This document shows, in pieces, positions 8,271-18,210 of a stretch of DNA of 33,080 nucleotides. The position numbers and the translations under genes were made by a program. Position 1 is the stretch's first letter. Every line of letters begins with the position of its first letter. The stretch lies in NCBI GenBank assembly GCA_025927665.1, contig JAICKZ010000002.1, forward strand, positions 1 to 33,080, given 5' to 3'. The notes beneath the pieces were generated by a model. The model was not told the origin of the DNA. It saw only the letters and a program-made list of their open reading frames with translations, and made no database searches. This DNA comes from Steroidobacteraceae bacterium. Its GTDB lineage: Bacteria; Pseudomonadota; Gammaproteobacteria; Steroidobacterales; Steroidobacteraceae.

Positions 8271-9359
8271 TCAGGCTGCCGTTAATTTCAACGTTGAATA
8301 ATCCGTGTAGCCCTGTGGTGCAGGTGTATAGAACGTTGCCATATCGGGTTGATTCAACTCAGCGTTCTCTTTCCATCGCGTCAACAAATCGGGATTGGCT
8401 AACAGTGGGCGTCCTACGGCAATTAAATCGCACTTTTTCAACATCAAATCCTGTTCAGCACGAACTTTATCGTAACCGCCAGACAAAATAAGTGTACGTT
8501 TGAACTCATTGCGGAACGTTGTCTTTATTGAATCTGGCACTTGCGGTGCACCCATTGAAGAAAGATCGGCCAGATGCACGTACACCGGTTTGCGCATGTT
8601 CAGCTGTTGCGCCAAATAAGTGTAATCTGCCGCCATCTCTGGATACGCAGGCATGTCGTTGAAGGTACCGAAAGGCGACAAACGAATTCCTACTTTGTCT
8701 GCACCGATCGCATTGATACAAGCTTCAACTACTTCTAATACAAAACGCATACGATTTTGCATCGAGCCACCATATTGATCGGTGCGTTGATTGGAGTTCG
8801 GGCGAATAAACTGTTCGAGTAAATAACCATTTGCAGCATGGAGTTCAATGCCGTCAAAACCAGCGGTCACTGCATTGCGTGCTGCTTGCACATATTCTTC
8901 GATCGTCAGTTTAATATCTGCACTCGTCATCGCTTGTGGCGACGCATGCGGTTGCATGCCGGCTGTGTCGGTATACATTTCACCGGCTGCAGTGATGGCC
9001 GATGGGGCAAGGGTTCGAGCACCTTGCGGCAAATTGAGTGTATGTGCCACACGTCCGCAATGCATAAGTTGTACGAATATCTTGGCACCGGACGCATGCA
9101 CTGCATTGGTTACTAACTTCCAACCCGCGACTTGTTCTGCAGAAAAAATACCAGGAATACGTGCGTAACCCAAACCATTAGGCGACGGCGAAGTACCTTC
9201 GGTAATGATCAATCCAGCCGATGCACGCTGCGCGTAATACTGTGCCATGAGTTCATTTGGGATATTGCCAATGGCACGACAACGTGTCATTGGTGCCATC
9301 ACCAAATGATTCTGCAAGGTAAGCGATCCAAGAGTGGTGCTTGAAAACAATAGTGACAT
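8271..9359 (-). CDS. Alkene reductase, Old Yellow Enzyme family (FMN)
   Basis: The protein has 362 residues, standard for NemA/OYE-type enzymes. Visible family motifs are LVMAPMTRCRA (residues 19-29), IFVQLMHCGRVAH (around 100), the substrate-binding His/Asn pair and tyrosine in ELHAANGYLLEQF (His174, Asn177, Tyr179), followed by RTDQYGGS, and the FMN phosphate region LILSGGYD and AVGRPLLANPDL. These enzymes use NAD(P)H to reduce activated C=C bonds of enones, maleimides or nitro-compounds, often as a defence against electrophiles. The start is supported by CGGAG eight bases before the ATG. It is preceded by a 190-base gap after phosphoketolase on the same strand. Confidence 0.92.
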   Translation of the reverse strand: MSLLFSSTTLGSLTLQNHLVMAPMTRCRAIGNIPNELMAQYYAQRASAGLIITEGTSPSPNGLGYARIPGIFSAEQVAGWKLVTNAVHASGAKIFVQLMHCGRVAHTLNLPQGARTLAPSAITAAGEMYTDTAGMQPHASPQAMTSADIKLTIEEYVQAARNAVTAGFDGIELHAANGYLLEQFIRPNSNQRTDQYGGSMQNRMRFVLEVVEACINAIGADKVGIRLSPFGTFNDMPAYPEMAADYTYLAQQLNMRKPVYVHLADLSSMGAPQVPDSIKTTFRNEFKRTLILSGGYDKVRAEQDLMLKKCDLIAVGRPLLANPDLLTRWKENAELNQPDMATFYTPAPQGYTDYSTLKLTAA

Positions 9360-9549
9360 AACAACTCCGAAGTAAAAAATATAAACTAACGATAAACTTT
9401 AAAACTCACAATATCATCAGGCACGGCTTTGAGAATAGTTTATTTTGAACAAACATTCAATATAAAAAGCAATGCCTAAAGCTTTGTTGCAGAATGGAAT
9501 GAGGTTTTGAGAGAGCTTCGCTGATTGCTTAAGTAAGAATGGCGGCGCA

Positions 9550-11907
9550 TCACCATTTCCAATCGCGAATCTCTGGCATATCCCGACCGTTAATATTAAT
9601 GTACTGCCTGTGATCGAGCAACTTGTCTTTAAGTTGTTGCTTCAGATAAATTCCTTGACTACCGGTTTGCGGTAAGCGATCAACGGCATCCATGACTAGA
9701 TGAAATCGATCCAACTCATTAAGCACCGTCATATCGAAGGGCGTGGTAATCGTGCCCTCCTCTTTATAACCGCGAACATGAAAGTTGTCGTGATTGGTGC
9801 GTCGATAAGTCAGTCGATGAATTAACCATGGATAGGCATGAAATGCGAAGATCACGGGTTTGTTCTTGGTGAATAACTCATCGAAATCGGTATCGGTCAA
9901 GCCGTGAGGATGTTCAGTATGCGGTTGTAACTTCATCAGATCGACAACATTCACGACGCGAATTTTTAACGTGGGCAAATGCTTACGCATAATGGACACT
10001 GCCGCCAATGTCTCCAATGTCGGGACATCACCACAACACGCCATGACCACATCAGGTTCAACACCTTGATCGTTACTGGCCCATTGCCATACACCAACAC
10101 CCTGCGCGCAATGTTTAGCTGCGGCTTCCATCGTCAACCATTGCGGTGCTGGATGTTTGCCCGCAATCACGACATTCACGTAATGGAGACTACGCAGGCA
10201 ATGATCCATCACGGACAGTAAGCAATTTGCATCAGGCGGCAAGTACACCCGCACTACCTCGGCTTTCTTATTAATGACTTGATCGATGAATCCCGGGTCT
10301 TGATGTGTGAAGCCATTGTGGTCTTGTCGCCATACATGCGACGCCAATAGATAATTCAACGATGCAATCTTACGCCGCCAAGGCAGTTGCGCCGTCACCT
10401 TCAGCCACTTGGCATGTTGATTAAACATGGAATCAACAATATGAATGAAAGCTTCATAGCAGTTGAATAACCCATGCCGACCGGTGAGCAAGTAGCCTTC
10501 GAGCCAACCTTCGCATTGATGTTCACTCAACATTTCCATGACACGCCCATCGGTTGCAAGAAATTCATCACTCGGTATGGTGGTCGCGTCCCATTGACGT
10601 TGTGTGACCTCAAACACCGATTGCAATCCGTTGGAAATGGTCTCGTCAGGACCAAACACACGAAAATTTCTTTGCGTCATATTGAGTTTGATGACATCAC
10701 GTAAAAATTTTCCCAATACACGAGTATCGCCACTGCCCTGTATTCCAGGCGTTGCCACATCGATTGCATATTTGCGAAAATCTGGCATGCGTAAGTCACG
10801 CAGCAAGATTCCTCCATTGGCATGTGGATTGGCACCCATACGGCGTTCGCCTTCAGGGGCAAGTGCCGCAATTTCCGGTTGTAATCTGCCTTGATGATCA
10901 AAGAGCTCTTCAGGTCGATAACTTCTAAGCCATTCTTCCAATAATTTTAAATGTTCGGGATGAACAGCGGGATTGGAGAGCGGTACTTGATGCGAATGAA
11001 ATGTTCCTTCAACTTGTACACCATCGACTATCTTGGGACCGGTCCATCCCTTCGGCGAGTTGAGCACAATCATCGGCCAGCGAGGACGTGTGGTATTTTT
11101 ATTGATGCGTGCGTCGTGTTGAATTTGTTTGATTTCTGCGATCACGCGATCCAACGTTGCTGCCATCGCTTGATGCATGAGCTCAGGTTCGTGACCTTCA
11201 ACAAAATAAGGTGTCCACCCATAGCCGCGCAACAACTGCTCTAACTCTTCGTGAGAGATACGTGCCAATACAGTGGGATTGGCAATTTTATAACCATTCA
11301 AATGCAAGATCGGCAGTACCACACCATCCGTTGTTGCATTGAGAAATTTATTAGAATGCCATGCTGTCGCCAATGGACCGGTCTCGGCCTCGCCGTCACC
11401 CACAACGCAAGCAACAATCAAATCGGGATTATCAAATACCGCACCGAATGAATGACTAAGTGAGTAGCCCAGTTCACCACCTTCATGAATGGAGCCCGGA
11501 CACTCGGGTGACGCGTGACTGGGAATACCACCGGGAAATGAAAATTGCAGAAACAATTTTTGCAAACCCGCTTCATCTTGACTGATGTCGGGATAGATCT
11601 CGCTGTAGGTTCCTTCCAAATAAGTGTTACTGACAACCGCCGGCCCGCCATGTCCAGGCCCAGAAACATAAATCATATTGAGGTCATATTGTTTGATGAC
11701 TCGATTTAAGTGCGCGTAGATAAAATTCTGTCCCGGTGTGGTGCCCCAATGACCGAGCAACATGTGTTTAATGTCTTCAAGCTTAAGCGGTCGCTTCAGC
11801 AGTGGATTGTCGAATAAATATATCTGCCCAACTGACAGATAGTTTGCAGCGCGCCAGTAAGCATCTATCTTACGTAGCAATTCGACAGTGCATTGATTTT
11901 CGTTCAT
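9550..11907 (-). CDS. xfp: Phosphoketolase (xylulose-5-P / fructose-6-P)
   Basis: The protein has 785 residues, the usual length. It is a thiamine diphosphate enzyme that splits xylulose 5-phosphate (and often fructose 6-phosphate) with phosphate to acetyl phosphate plus glyceraldehyde 3-phosphate or erythrose 4-phosphate. Diagnostic segments include [20 protein letters not shown] (about 80-100), [21 protein letters not shown] (about 150), the ThDP/Mg motif [10 protein letters not shown] through NGYKIANPT, and later FGPDETISN and [13 protein letters not shown]. It follows acetate kinase with only two bases between the stop and this ATG, so the two are surely co-transcribed. Together they form the phosphoketolase-acetate kinase bypass. 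The ability to use F6P cannot be told by eye. Confidence 0.96.
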   Translation of the reverse strand: MNENQCTVELLRKIDAYWRAANYLSVGQIYLFDNPLLKRPLKLEDIKHMLLGHWGTTPGQNFIYAHLNRVIKQYDLNMIYVSGPGHGGPAVVSNTYLEGTYSEIYPDISQDEAGLQKLFLQFSFPGGIPSHASPECPGSIHEGGELGYSLSHSFGAVFDNPDLIVACVVGDGEAETGPLATAWHSNKFLNATTDGVVLPILHLNGYKIANPTVLARISHEELEQLLRGYGWTPYFVEGHEPELMHQAMAATLDRVIAEIKQIQHDARINKNTTRPRWPMIVLNSPKGWTGPKIVDGVQVEGTFHSHQVPLSNPAVHPEHLKLLEEWLRSYRPEELFDHQGRLQPEIAALAPEGERRMGANPHANGGILLRDLRMPDFRKYAIDVATPGIQGSGDTRVLGKFLRDVIKLNMTQRNFRVFGPDETISNGLQSVFEVTQRQWDATTIPSDEFLATDGRVMEMLSEHQCEGWLEGYLLTGRHGLFNCYEAFIHIVDSMFNQHAKWLKVTAQLPWRRKIASLNYLLASHVWRQDHNGFTHQDPGFIDQVINKKAEVVRVYLPPDANCLLSVMDHCLRSLHYVNVVIAGKHPAPQWLTMEAAAKHCAQGVGVWQWASNDQGVEPDVVMACCGDVPTLETLAAVSIMRKHLPTLKIRVVNVVDLMKLQPHTEHPHGLTDTDFDELFTKNKPVIFAFHAYPWLIHRLTYRRTNHDNFHVRGYKEEGTITTPFDMTVLNELDRFHLVMDAVDRLPQTGSQGIYLKQQLKDKLLDHRQYININGRDMPEIRDWKW

Positions 11908-11909
11908 AG

Positions 11910-13139
11910 CTAACGCGACTCGGTTGCAGTAAGACCCACAAGGTGAATAATCATTCTCGCCATCATCAATTCTTCATTAGTACGAATAACGCGAACATTC
12001 ACTTGACTGCCGGCAGCCGAGATCAGTGGAGCATTGTCCGCATTGCGTGTTACATCTATCTTAACGCCAAGAAACTCAAGGCCAGTGCAAATGCGTTCAC
12101 GAATGACGGGGGCATTTTCTCCGATACCACCCGCAAACACCAACGTGTCCAATCCACTCAACACAGTGGAGAATGAACCGATCCACTTCTTTGCTTGATA
12201 GCAAAACAACGCCAGAGCTTCGGCAGCGTGAACATCATCAGCTTCGCACTCAAGTAGATCACGCACATCCGAGCTGCGTTCCGAAATGCCGAGCAATCCA
12301 GACTCATGATTCACCATGTGTTGAAATTGTTCAGTACTCATTTGCTTGGCGTGTGCCAAGTAATATATCAGACCAGGATCAATGTCACCGGTTCGTGTAC
12401 CCATCACCAATCCCGCCGTCGGTGTGAATCCCATACTGGTGTCAATGCTGTTGCCATTAAGCACCGCCGCCATGCTTGCGCCACCACCAAGATGCGCAAG
12501 AATTACACGACCGTGCGTCGCGGCCGGATCGCCCATACGGATTAATTCTTCCATAAGATAACTGAATGACAGACCGTGGAACCCATAACGTTCTACACCG
12601 TGGGTTTGATAGCGACGCGGGATGGGCAACAACTTTGCAACGCTTGGCATGCCGCGATGAAACGCCGTGTCAAAACATGCAATCTGCGGTAATGATGGAT
12701 GTCGCTGTTGAATTGTTTCAATCAACTTTATTTCATGTGGTAGATGCTCGGGGTCGTACGCAGTGACACTGCGAAGTTCATTGAGTAATGCCGGTGTGAT
12801 CGGTTGCGGTGAAACATGCGCCATTCCATGAACAATGCGATGACCTACTGCTTTAACGGTTGCGAAAGCAGGCTGCTGTTCGAGGTAATTCAACACGGCA
12901 GCTATCGCTGCACTATGATCCGATGCATCAATGACGTGACTCTCCCGCTCTTTGTTGTCCGCATGATTGATCGTTAAGCTCGTGCCCTTCGAACCAATGC
13001 GATCCAACTTGCCATGCACAATCACCTGTGGCGATTGATCAACTTCATATAACGCAAAGCGCACACTCGAAGATCCACCGTTGATCGTTAAGATAGAGGA
13101 ATTATCCAATTTAATATCATTCCGGTTGTTTGATGTCAT
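11910..13139 (-). CDS. ackA: Acetate kinase
   Basis: The protein has 409 residues and is a member of the ASKHA kinase superfamily. It converts acetyl phosphate and ADP to acetate and ATP, and the reverse. Motifs visible in order are [17 protein letters not shown] (phosphate 1), [59 protein letters not shown] and [17 protein letters not shown]. It is the first gene of a two-gene operon with phosphoketolase, which supplies its acetyl phosphate. The ATG overlaps the stop of an upstream 78-codon TTG-started ORF (ATGA), but I regard that ORF as chance. The ribosome site is poor (TGTGGA immediately before the ATG). Confidence 0.96.
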   Translation of the reverse strand: MTSNNRNDIKLDNSSILTINGGSSSVRFALYEVDQSPQVIVHGKLDRIGSKGTSLTINHADNKERESHVIDASDHSAAIAAVLNYLEQQPAFATVKAVGHRIVHGMAHVSPQPITPALLNELRSVTAYDPEHLPHEIKLIETIQQRHPSLPQIACFDTAFHRGMPSVAKLLPIPRRYQTHGVERYGFHGLSFSYLMEELIRMGDPAATHGRVILAHLGGGASMAAVLNGNSIDTSMGFTPTAGLVMGTRTGDIDPGLIYYLAHAKQMSTEQFQHMVNHESGLLGISERSSDVRDLLECEADDVHAAEALALFCYQAKKWIGSFSTVLSGLDTLVFAGGIGENAPVIRERICTGLEFLGVKIDVTRNADNAPLISAAGSQVNVRVIRTNEELMMARMIIHLVGLTATESR

Positions 13140-13388
13140 TCCACAGTAAAGCTATAGCTTACTCTTATTCCGCATGTTGATTGCATCGCCGATCTTACGC
13201 GATAAGTAATACCCAGTACTTGATTGTGAGCATTGCCTGCATTCAAAACTGAATTCGTCATTAAGTTTATGGCCTGCTGTTCAAACAATCTCAACCCCAA
13301 CAACAATTTATGTGTGGTACCGAACTGACTATGTAGAAGGCGCCAAAGATACTTCAGAAAGACAGTCAGCAAAATAACGAGGAGCTTA

Positions 13389-13769
13389 ATGATGCAATCC
13401 TATTCAATGCTGCAGGTAGCTTCCGTTTTATTTGGTATCGCCGCACTCGGCGGCCTGGTGATGGCTGGCATGCGTTTCAATGGCGTCCCACATCCCCCAG
13501 CTTGGCTCGCCATGGTTCATGGTTTGTTAGCAGCCGCTGGTTTAACCTTATTAATATACGCCGCCGCAAGCGTTGGCGTTCCACTCATGGCGCAGATTGC
13601 AATCGTCTGCTTTGTCATTGCGGCCATCGGCGGTGCGGCTATGAATTTATTGTTTCACTGGAAACAATTGCCCCTACCAATCCCATTAATGATTATTCAT
13701 GCATTGCTTGCAGTAGTCGGTTTTGTGTTGTTACTCGCATGCATATATGGACAATCACATACTCAATAG
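13389..13769 (+). CDS. Small four-helix membrane protein, unknown function
   Basis: The protein has 126 residues with four hydrophobic helices (about 8-26, 37-60, 64-90, 95-121) and short loops. A histidine follows a Pro-Pro-Ala motif (HPPAWLAMVHG), a second histidine sits at FHWKQ and a third at IIHALLAVVG. The VHGLLAAAGLTLL and IHALLAVVGFVLL segments look like an internal duplication: two related helix pairs. The start is well supported by CGAGGAG five bases before the ATG. I recognise the pattern as a widespread uncharacterised inner-membrane protein, with no assigned function. It is divergent from acetate kinase. Confidence 0.72.
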   Translation: MMQSYSMLQVASVLFGIAALGGLVMAGMRFNGVPHPPAWLAMVHGLLAAAGLTLLIYAAASVGVPLMAQIAIVCFVIAAIGGAAMNLLFHWKQLPLPIPLMIIHALLAVVGFVLLLACIYGQSHTQ

Positions 13770-13953
13770 AAGTTTCAATATCTGCGTTCTTAAGGGCATA
13801 TACAGTCTGTGGTTTCTTGCTCATCGCTTAATTCTCCAGTGAGCTAAACCCAAATAGTGAACATTATGAATCGCCCAATTCTGTGCGACAACGTACATAA
13901 AGAAATCACTTTGCAAATTATGAATGAATGCTAGGCTTCTCTTGCATTGATAG
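13770..13953. other. Convergent intergenic region with a short SD-preceded ORF
   Basis: These 184 bases lie between two convergent genes. On the minus strand a 43-codon ORF (13693-13824, starting MSKKPQTVYAL) is preceded by GGAG about ten bases upstream. It overlaps the end of the 126-residue membrane protein. I do not call it as a gene, only note it. No clear terminator is seen. Confidence 0.3.
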
Positions 13954-15048
13954 TCACGCCTCCAACATTCGATCCATCAACGCCGCTTTCACCACTGAAT
14001 CTTTCTTCTGATGATTAGAGACTTCTTTTAAGGCGATTAATATTGGTGTAATCAACACCACTCCTACTATTCCCCAAAACCATCCGCTCAACCAAATACC
14101 CAGGAACAACATAATTGGATTTAAATTCAGGCGATATCCCACCAGCAATGGCTGCACCAGTTGACCTTCGATGGTGGTAATCCCCAAGAAACTGGCGGCA
14201 ACACCGATTGCTGTAACGTAGCCTTCAAAGCTAACCAATGATACGACAGTAATAACGAGCAGACTAACCAACGGACCTATGTAGGGAATAAAATTTAACA
14301 CTGCAGCCATAATGCCCCAAAGCCATGGATTCGGCAGTCCCCACAAAGTGAGTACCAAACTTGTCACACATCCTAAGCCAACGTTGATGGATGCCAAGGT
14401 CGCAAAGTAACGGCTAAGTTCAGCACGTACCGATGCAATATTATGAAGGTAATGGCATTGATAACCTTTACGTATCAGTGCCGACTCAACGCTAAGTAAG
14501 GTTTTTGCTCCTGCGATGAGTAAAAAGATGGTTAAAAGAATCACAGTAACAATATTAATGAATGCCAGACGTATTGCTCCCATGCGTACGATACCCTCCT
14601 CTCTTGAAGATGCATCGGCAATGACCAAATCAGGTGTGGTGTGAGTACTGGTCAGTGAGGTTGCACGTACAGTCACGCTATCTATACGTGCCAGCACTCT
14701 TTGCAAAGGGCGAATCTTTTGTTCGACTTTCTGCAAAATACTGGGTGCATCTTCAATCCACTTTAAAGTTGGGTTCCATGCCATATCCACAACTATCGCA
14801 AAACTGCCGATTAATGTACCCACAATCAATATAGCGGCGATGATCCGTGGAAAATGACGGCGTTCCAACCAATCCGTCAATGGCGATAACAATATCGCAA
14901 GCAAGGTAGCGAACAAAACAGGTGCAAGTGCTGGCTTACAAAAATAAACAATAACACCAACAGCAAGCCAAGAAAGAAGCCTTAATGCGAACAAACATTT
15001 GGTAATTCCAGATGCATCCACAATATTCCGAACACTTTGCGTTGGCAT
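13954..15048 (-). CDS. AI-2E family transporter (PerM/TqsA type)
   Basis: The protein has 364 residues from the ATG at 15048, chosen because GAGG lies eight bases upstream; the track start at 15069 has no ribosome site. The N-terminal helices (ALAPVLFATLLAILLSPLTDWLERR) and the C-terminal half (NFIPYIGPLVSLL, QLVQPLLVGYRLNLNPIMLF, GWFWGIVGVVLITPILIALKE) are diagnostic of the AI-2E/UPF0118 family. A central periplasmic-type segment lies at about residues 100-150. Members include exporters of autoinducer-2 and Na+/H+ antiporters, so substrate specificity is open. It is convergent with the small membrane protein and divergent from the histidine kinase. Confidence 0.9.
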   Translation of the reverse strand: MPTQSVRNIVDASGITKCLFALRLLSWLAVGVIVYFCKPALAPVLFATLLAILLSPLTDWLERRHFPRIIAAILIVGTLIGSFAIVVDMAWNPTLKWIEDAPSILQKVEQKIRPLQRVLARIDSVTVRATSLTSTHTTPDLVIADASSREEGIVRMGAIRLAFINIVTVILLTIFLLIAGAKTLLSVESALIRKGYQCHYLHNIASVRAELSRYFATLASINVGLGCVTSLVLTLWGLPNPWLWGIMAAVLNFIPYIGPLVSLLVITVVSLVSFEGYVTAIGVAASFLGITTIEGQLVQPLLVGYRLNLNPIMLFLGIWLSGWFWGIVGVVLITPILIALKEVSNHQKKDSVVKAALMDRMLEA

Positions 15049-15395
15049 AAGCGTGTCCTCAACATGCATTTAAATAAGCGGCGGTCGATCTAATTCATGT
15101 GTAATATTTACCATTACAAAAACTGAATTGGCTTTTACACAGTTCATTAAATTTTTATGACGCCATGAAAAGGATGCGATGTAAACCGCATTTAAATGCT
15201 GCTCCAATAAGTTGAACCCCGCTGTCAGAGGATTGTCCAGATTAGCGTAGGAACGGTATATTTAAAGATTGCATATTGCATCTGTGTCTCTTATATTTTC
15301 GGTAAACACAGTACGAGTAATGTTTTGCTCTATCTACTCTTAATCTACTCCTAGGCGCTGCCTCTTAATCCCAACCGCCACAAACAGGGTCAGCA
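15049..15395. other. Divergent gene-free stretch (AI-2E transporter / histidine kinase)
   Basis: These 347 bases contain the sequence GCATTTAAAT twice: at 15066-15075, and as part of the perfect 12-bp palindrome GCATTTAAATGC at 15188-15199. Several AT-rich segments could serve as -10 elements, but I cannot pick a promoter with confidence. No ORF or RNA is recognised. Confidence 0.45.
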
Positions 15396-16769
15396 ATGCA
15401 AGAATTTCTATCCGCATTTCTTAATCGCCGCTATTTGTTGTTGCCATTGGTGGCTGCCATCAGTTTGATTGCGATCGTATGCTATATCACTGAAATGGAA
15501 CGTGCCGAGGTGATGAACATCGCGCAAGACATTCGTAGCGCTGAAGGTCGTTTAAGATTGCTGGGCGATTTTGCGTACGCGGCCGCCGACATGGAAAGTG
15601 AGGGTCGTGGATATATGTTGACGCTCGATTCAAGATTTTTAACACCCTATGCAGATGCAACGCGACGTGTAGAAAAAAGCCTCGCCGATCTGCAAACGAC
15701 GTATAGCAAGCTTCCTGACAAAGATGCCCAGATTAGACAAATAAATGAATTGGTAACGCAGAAAAATCCAATCATAAAGAGCACACTGGATACAGCTCAA
15801 TTCACCAAAGCCGGCTCTGAATTTTCTAAACAAACCAGCACTATCGAAGGATTATTATGGATGCGGCAAATGCGTTCAATGATCGAGCAATTACGTGATG
15901 AAGAACGTTCTCGTCTTTATGACAGCACTGAGCGTTGGCAAAGAAAACATCAGCTAATCGGCATTATTAATGTAGCCAGTGCCACGTTATCGGCAACGCT
16001 TCTTGTGTTGGTGGGTTTTTTTATTAGTCGTGAAATCTATCGCCGTCATGTTGCGGTTACCGAACTTGACAAGCTAGTGGAACAACGCACTAAAGAAATC
16101 AGCGAACTTTCCACCCATTTGCAAAATGTAACAGAACGAGAAAAATCGCAACTGGCGCGCGAACTGCATGATGAGCTAGGTGGGCTGTTGCTCTCAATTA
16201 AAATGGACTTAAGCCAATTAGCTAAGAAATTTGATGTGAATAGTCCAGAAATTAAAGATCGTTGGCAACGCATTCAAAGTGCTATTAGCGCTGGTGTGGA
16301 ATTAAAGCGTCGCGTGATTGAAGAATTACGCCCAACTCTGCTCGACAACATGGGACTCATCGCGGCATTAAGATGGCAGGCTGAACAGACTTGTATTCGT
16401 GCCGGCGTGGAGTTGCATGCTTTCTTTCCGGAGAACGAGCCCAATCTCAATACCGACATATCCATCGCAATTTTTCGTGTCGCACAAGAAGCCTTTATCA
16501 ATCTTGTTAAACACTCGCGCGCCACGGCGGTCACGATAGTGCTGAAGACAACCGAACGGGAACTAAATTTAACGATCGAAGATAATGGCGTCGGTATCGA
16601 CTCTCCCACCAAACCACCGTCGGGATCGCACGGGTTACTCAGTATGAAACACCGCATGCATGCCATTGGTGGCAGCTTTCAAATTGGCAGGATCGCTCCG
16701 CAAGGTACACGAGTGGTGGTTAGTGTGCCTTTGGCACCTGGTCCTGAGATCGCGCTAAGTGCTAGTTGA
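15396..16769 (+). CDS. Sensor histidine kinase with CHASE3 domain (NarX/DegS-type)
   Basis: The protein has 457 residues. Order: short N-terminus, membrane helix 1 (about 13-33), a periplasmic CHASE3-like four-helix domain (about 40-180, with ESEGRGYMLTLDSRFLTPY), membrane helix 2 (about 188-211), a coiled linker, a HisKA_3 dimerisation helix with the phospho-acceptor in ARELHDELGG (His258), and a HATPase domain with RVAQEAFINLVKH (Asn369), IEDNGVGID (Asp396) and GSHGLLSMKHRM. It autophosphorylates on histidine and passes phosphate to a NarL/FixJ-type regulator. The signal is unknown. The start is preceded by AGGG. Two response regulators lie immediately downstream on the opposite strand and are its likely partners. 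Confidence 0.93.
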   Translation: MQEFLSAFLNRRYLLLPLVAAISLIAIVCYITEMERAEVMNIAQDIRSAEGRLRLLGDFAYAAADMESEGRGYMLTLDSRFLTPYADATRRVEKSLADLQTTYSKLPDKDAQIRQINELVTQKNPIIKSTLDTAQFTKAGSEFSKQTSTIEGLLWMRQMRSMIEQLRDEERSRLYDSTERWQRKHQLIGIINVASATLSATLLVLVGFFISREIYRRHVAVTELDKLVEQRTKEISELSTHLQNVTEREKSQLARELHDELGGLLLSIKMDLSQLAKKFDVNSPEIKDRWQRIQSAISAGVELKRRVIEELRPTLLDNMGLIAALRWQAEQTCIRAGVELHAFFPENEPNLNTDISIAIFRVAQEAFINLVKHSRATAVTIVLKTTERELNLTIEDNGVGIDSPTKPPSGSHGLLSMKHRMHAIGGSFQIGRIAPQGTRVVVSVPLAPGPEIALSAS

Positions 16770-16799
16770 TTGCCTTGCGTAAGGCCATTGACTGATAAT

Positions 16800-17186
16800 C
16801 TACGCAATTCGTTCATCACGCAATGTAGCAAGCAACGAAGGAAGCTGATCCATTTGTTGCAGTTTGTCTAAAAAATAACGAGCACCCAATGTCTCTGCCT
16901 GAACACGATATTGAGGGAGCGCGTAATTGGTCATAACAATGACAACCGGTGGATTCGCTAATGACTGAATATAGCGCAGTACACCAAAACCAGTGCCTTG
17001 CTGCAAACGTAAATCCAGTACTACCGCATCAGTGCTTTTGGCACCCACTGCTGCAATAGCATCCGCCTCCGTGGTTGCGGTTCCAATGGTAGTGACACCC
17101 TGAATATCAGCAATTAATTCCAGTACTCGCTCTGATAATAAAGCAGAATCTTCAACTAGCAGTACTTTTAAATCCGCGACCGGCAT
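16800..17186 (-). CDS. Single-domain response regulator (receiver only)
   Basis: The protein is 128 residues from the ATG at 17186, which has GGGGG four bases upstream; the track start at 17246 adds 20 residues without a ribosome site. The receiver landmarks are all present: acidic pair in VLLVEDSALL, phospho-acceptor aspartate in DAVVLDLRLQQGTG, Thr in VIVMTNYA and the conserved lysine in RYFLDKLQQ. No output domain follows. Such proteins act by protein contact, as phosphate sinks or as phosphorelay intermediates. It is convergent with the histidine kinase (30-base gap) and lies downstream of the LuxR-type regulator on the same strand. Confidence 0.88.
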   Translation of the reverse strand: MPVADLKVLLVEDSALLSERVLELIADIQGVTTIGTATTEADAIAAVGAKSTDAVVLDLRLQQGTGFGVLRYIQSLANPPVVIVMTNYALPQYRVQAETLGARYFLDKLQQMDQLPSLLATLRDERIA

Positions 17187-17296
17187 GGTCCCCCACACAT
17201 TTATGTTGTTTCGAGTCGAACCTAAATGATTCAATCGTACATCCATAGAAAATATAATTGTGCCTAACCGTTAGTGCTACGACGGCACGCACAAAT

Positions 17297-17992
17297 TCAA
17301 TCAATAATATTATTTCTCAACGCATAAGAAGTGATATCAGCATTACTGCTAAAACCCATCTTCTCCATCACGCGAGACCGATAAGTGCTGATCGTTTTTA
17401 CCGATAAACAAAGCTCCGCGGCCATTTCGGACACGGTGCATCCTTTCGCAAGTTTACAGAAAATTTGAAACTCTCGTTCAGACAGTTGCGTATGTGCCGG
17501 CTTGTCAGAATCGTGATCCAATTCAGTCACCAATAATTCTGCGAGTGTCGCGCTGACGTAGCGCTTTCCAGAAAGCACCGTCTTAACGGCCACCAGCAAT
17601 TCTTCTGGCGCCATTTCTTTATTTAAATAACCGCTTGCTCCGGCTCGCAATACATTCACCGCATATTGCTTCTCAGGAAAGCCGCTTAAAATCAACACGC
17701 GGGTCTGCGGATGTGAAGCATGCACCTGACGCAGAATATCAATTCCACTGCGGTCTGGCATGTTGATATCCAGAATCAACAGATCCCATTTTGCGAGCCG
17801 CAAGATATCCAAAGTCTCTGAACCGGTGCCGGCTTCACCAATTTCATAAGTACTGCGATTTTCATAAAGCAGTTGTTTCAAACCTTTTCTGAGAACCGCA
17901 TGGTCATCAGCGATTAAAATTTTCGCCATCAAGCGATTGGCTCCGTTGGCAATTGGAGGACGACTAGTATTGGTATCGGCGGCGACTTGCAT
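17297..17992 (-). CDS. NarL/FixJ-type response regulator with LuxR HTH
   Basis: The protein has 231 residues. After an unconserved roughly 22-residue N-terminus, the receiver begins MAKILIADDHAVLRKGL. The phospho-acceptor is in DLLILDINMPDRSG, followed by VLILSG and YLNKEMAPEEL (lysine). The C-terminal LuxR/GerE HTH contains LSEREFQIFCKLAKGCTVSEMA and LSVKTISTYRSRVMEKMG. The start at 17992 is supported by AGGAG seven bases upstream, so the N-terminal extension is probably real. It is the likely DNA-binding output of the neighbouring CHASE3 kinase. A repeated 10-mer at 18044-18066 just upstream is a candidate binding site for it or another regulator. The receiver-only gene follows 110 bases later. 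Confidence 0.93.
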   Translation of the reverse strand: MQVAADTNTSRPPIANGANRLMAKILIADDHAVLRKGLKQLLYENRSTYEIGEAGTGSETLDILRLAKWDLLILDINMPDRSGIDILRQVHASHPQTRVLILSGFPEKQYAVNVLRAGASGYLNKEMAPEELLVAVKTVLSGKRYVSATLAELLVTELDHDSDKPAHTQLSEREFQIFCKLAKGCTVSEMAAELCLSVKTISTYRSRVMEKMGFSSNADITSYALRNNIID

Positions 17993-18043
17993 TCGCTGAC
18001 TCCTATTGTACTAAAGACGTAGTTACATTAAAAACATTACGCA

Positions 18044-18066
18044 TATTGTGCGCCCCTATTGTGCGC
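18044..18066. promoter_or_regulatory. Tandem 10-mer direct repeat, candidate operator
   Basis: TATTGTGCGC occurs twice with a 3-base spacer (13-base period), 52-74 bases upstream of the LuxR-type regulator start. The exactness and position suggest a regulator binding site, possibly autoregulatory; this is inference. Confidence 0.45.
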
Positions 18067-18210
18067 ATGCTTACCGTAATTCAGGTCACAGTGCGTAGTA
18101 TTTACACTCGAGGATTTGTAAGAATTTACTTACACACTGCATCGCTCTATCAATTTCGCTTTTTTCAAGTGACAAGCTTAGCACTCAACACTCTCTAATC
18201 CAAATCATGA

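Noticed and set aside
9360-9549. Search for a terminator or RNA between phosphoketolase and the OYE gene
   Set aside because: No stable stem with a T-run and no RNA-like structure could be found by eye.
13136-13372. 78-codon minus-strand ORF ending in an ATGA overlap with ackA
   Set aside because: It begins at TTG without a ribosome site, has no recognisable sequence and fills the divergent promoter region between ackA and the small membrane protein.
16772-16785. GCCTT-GCGT-AAGGC hairpin between the convergent kinase and receiver genes
   Set aside because: Only a 5-bp stem with no T-run on either side; too weak to call as a terminator.
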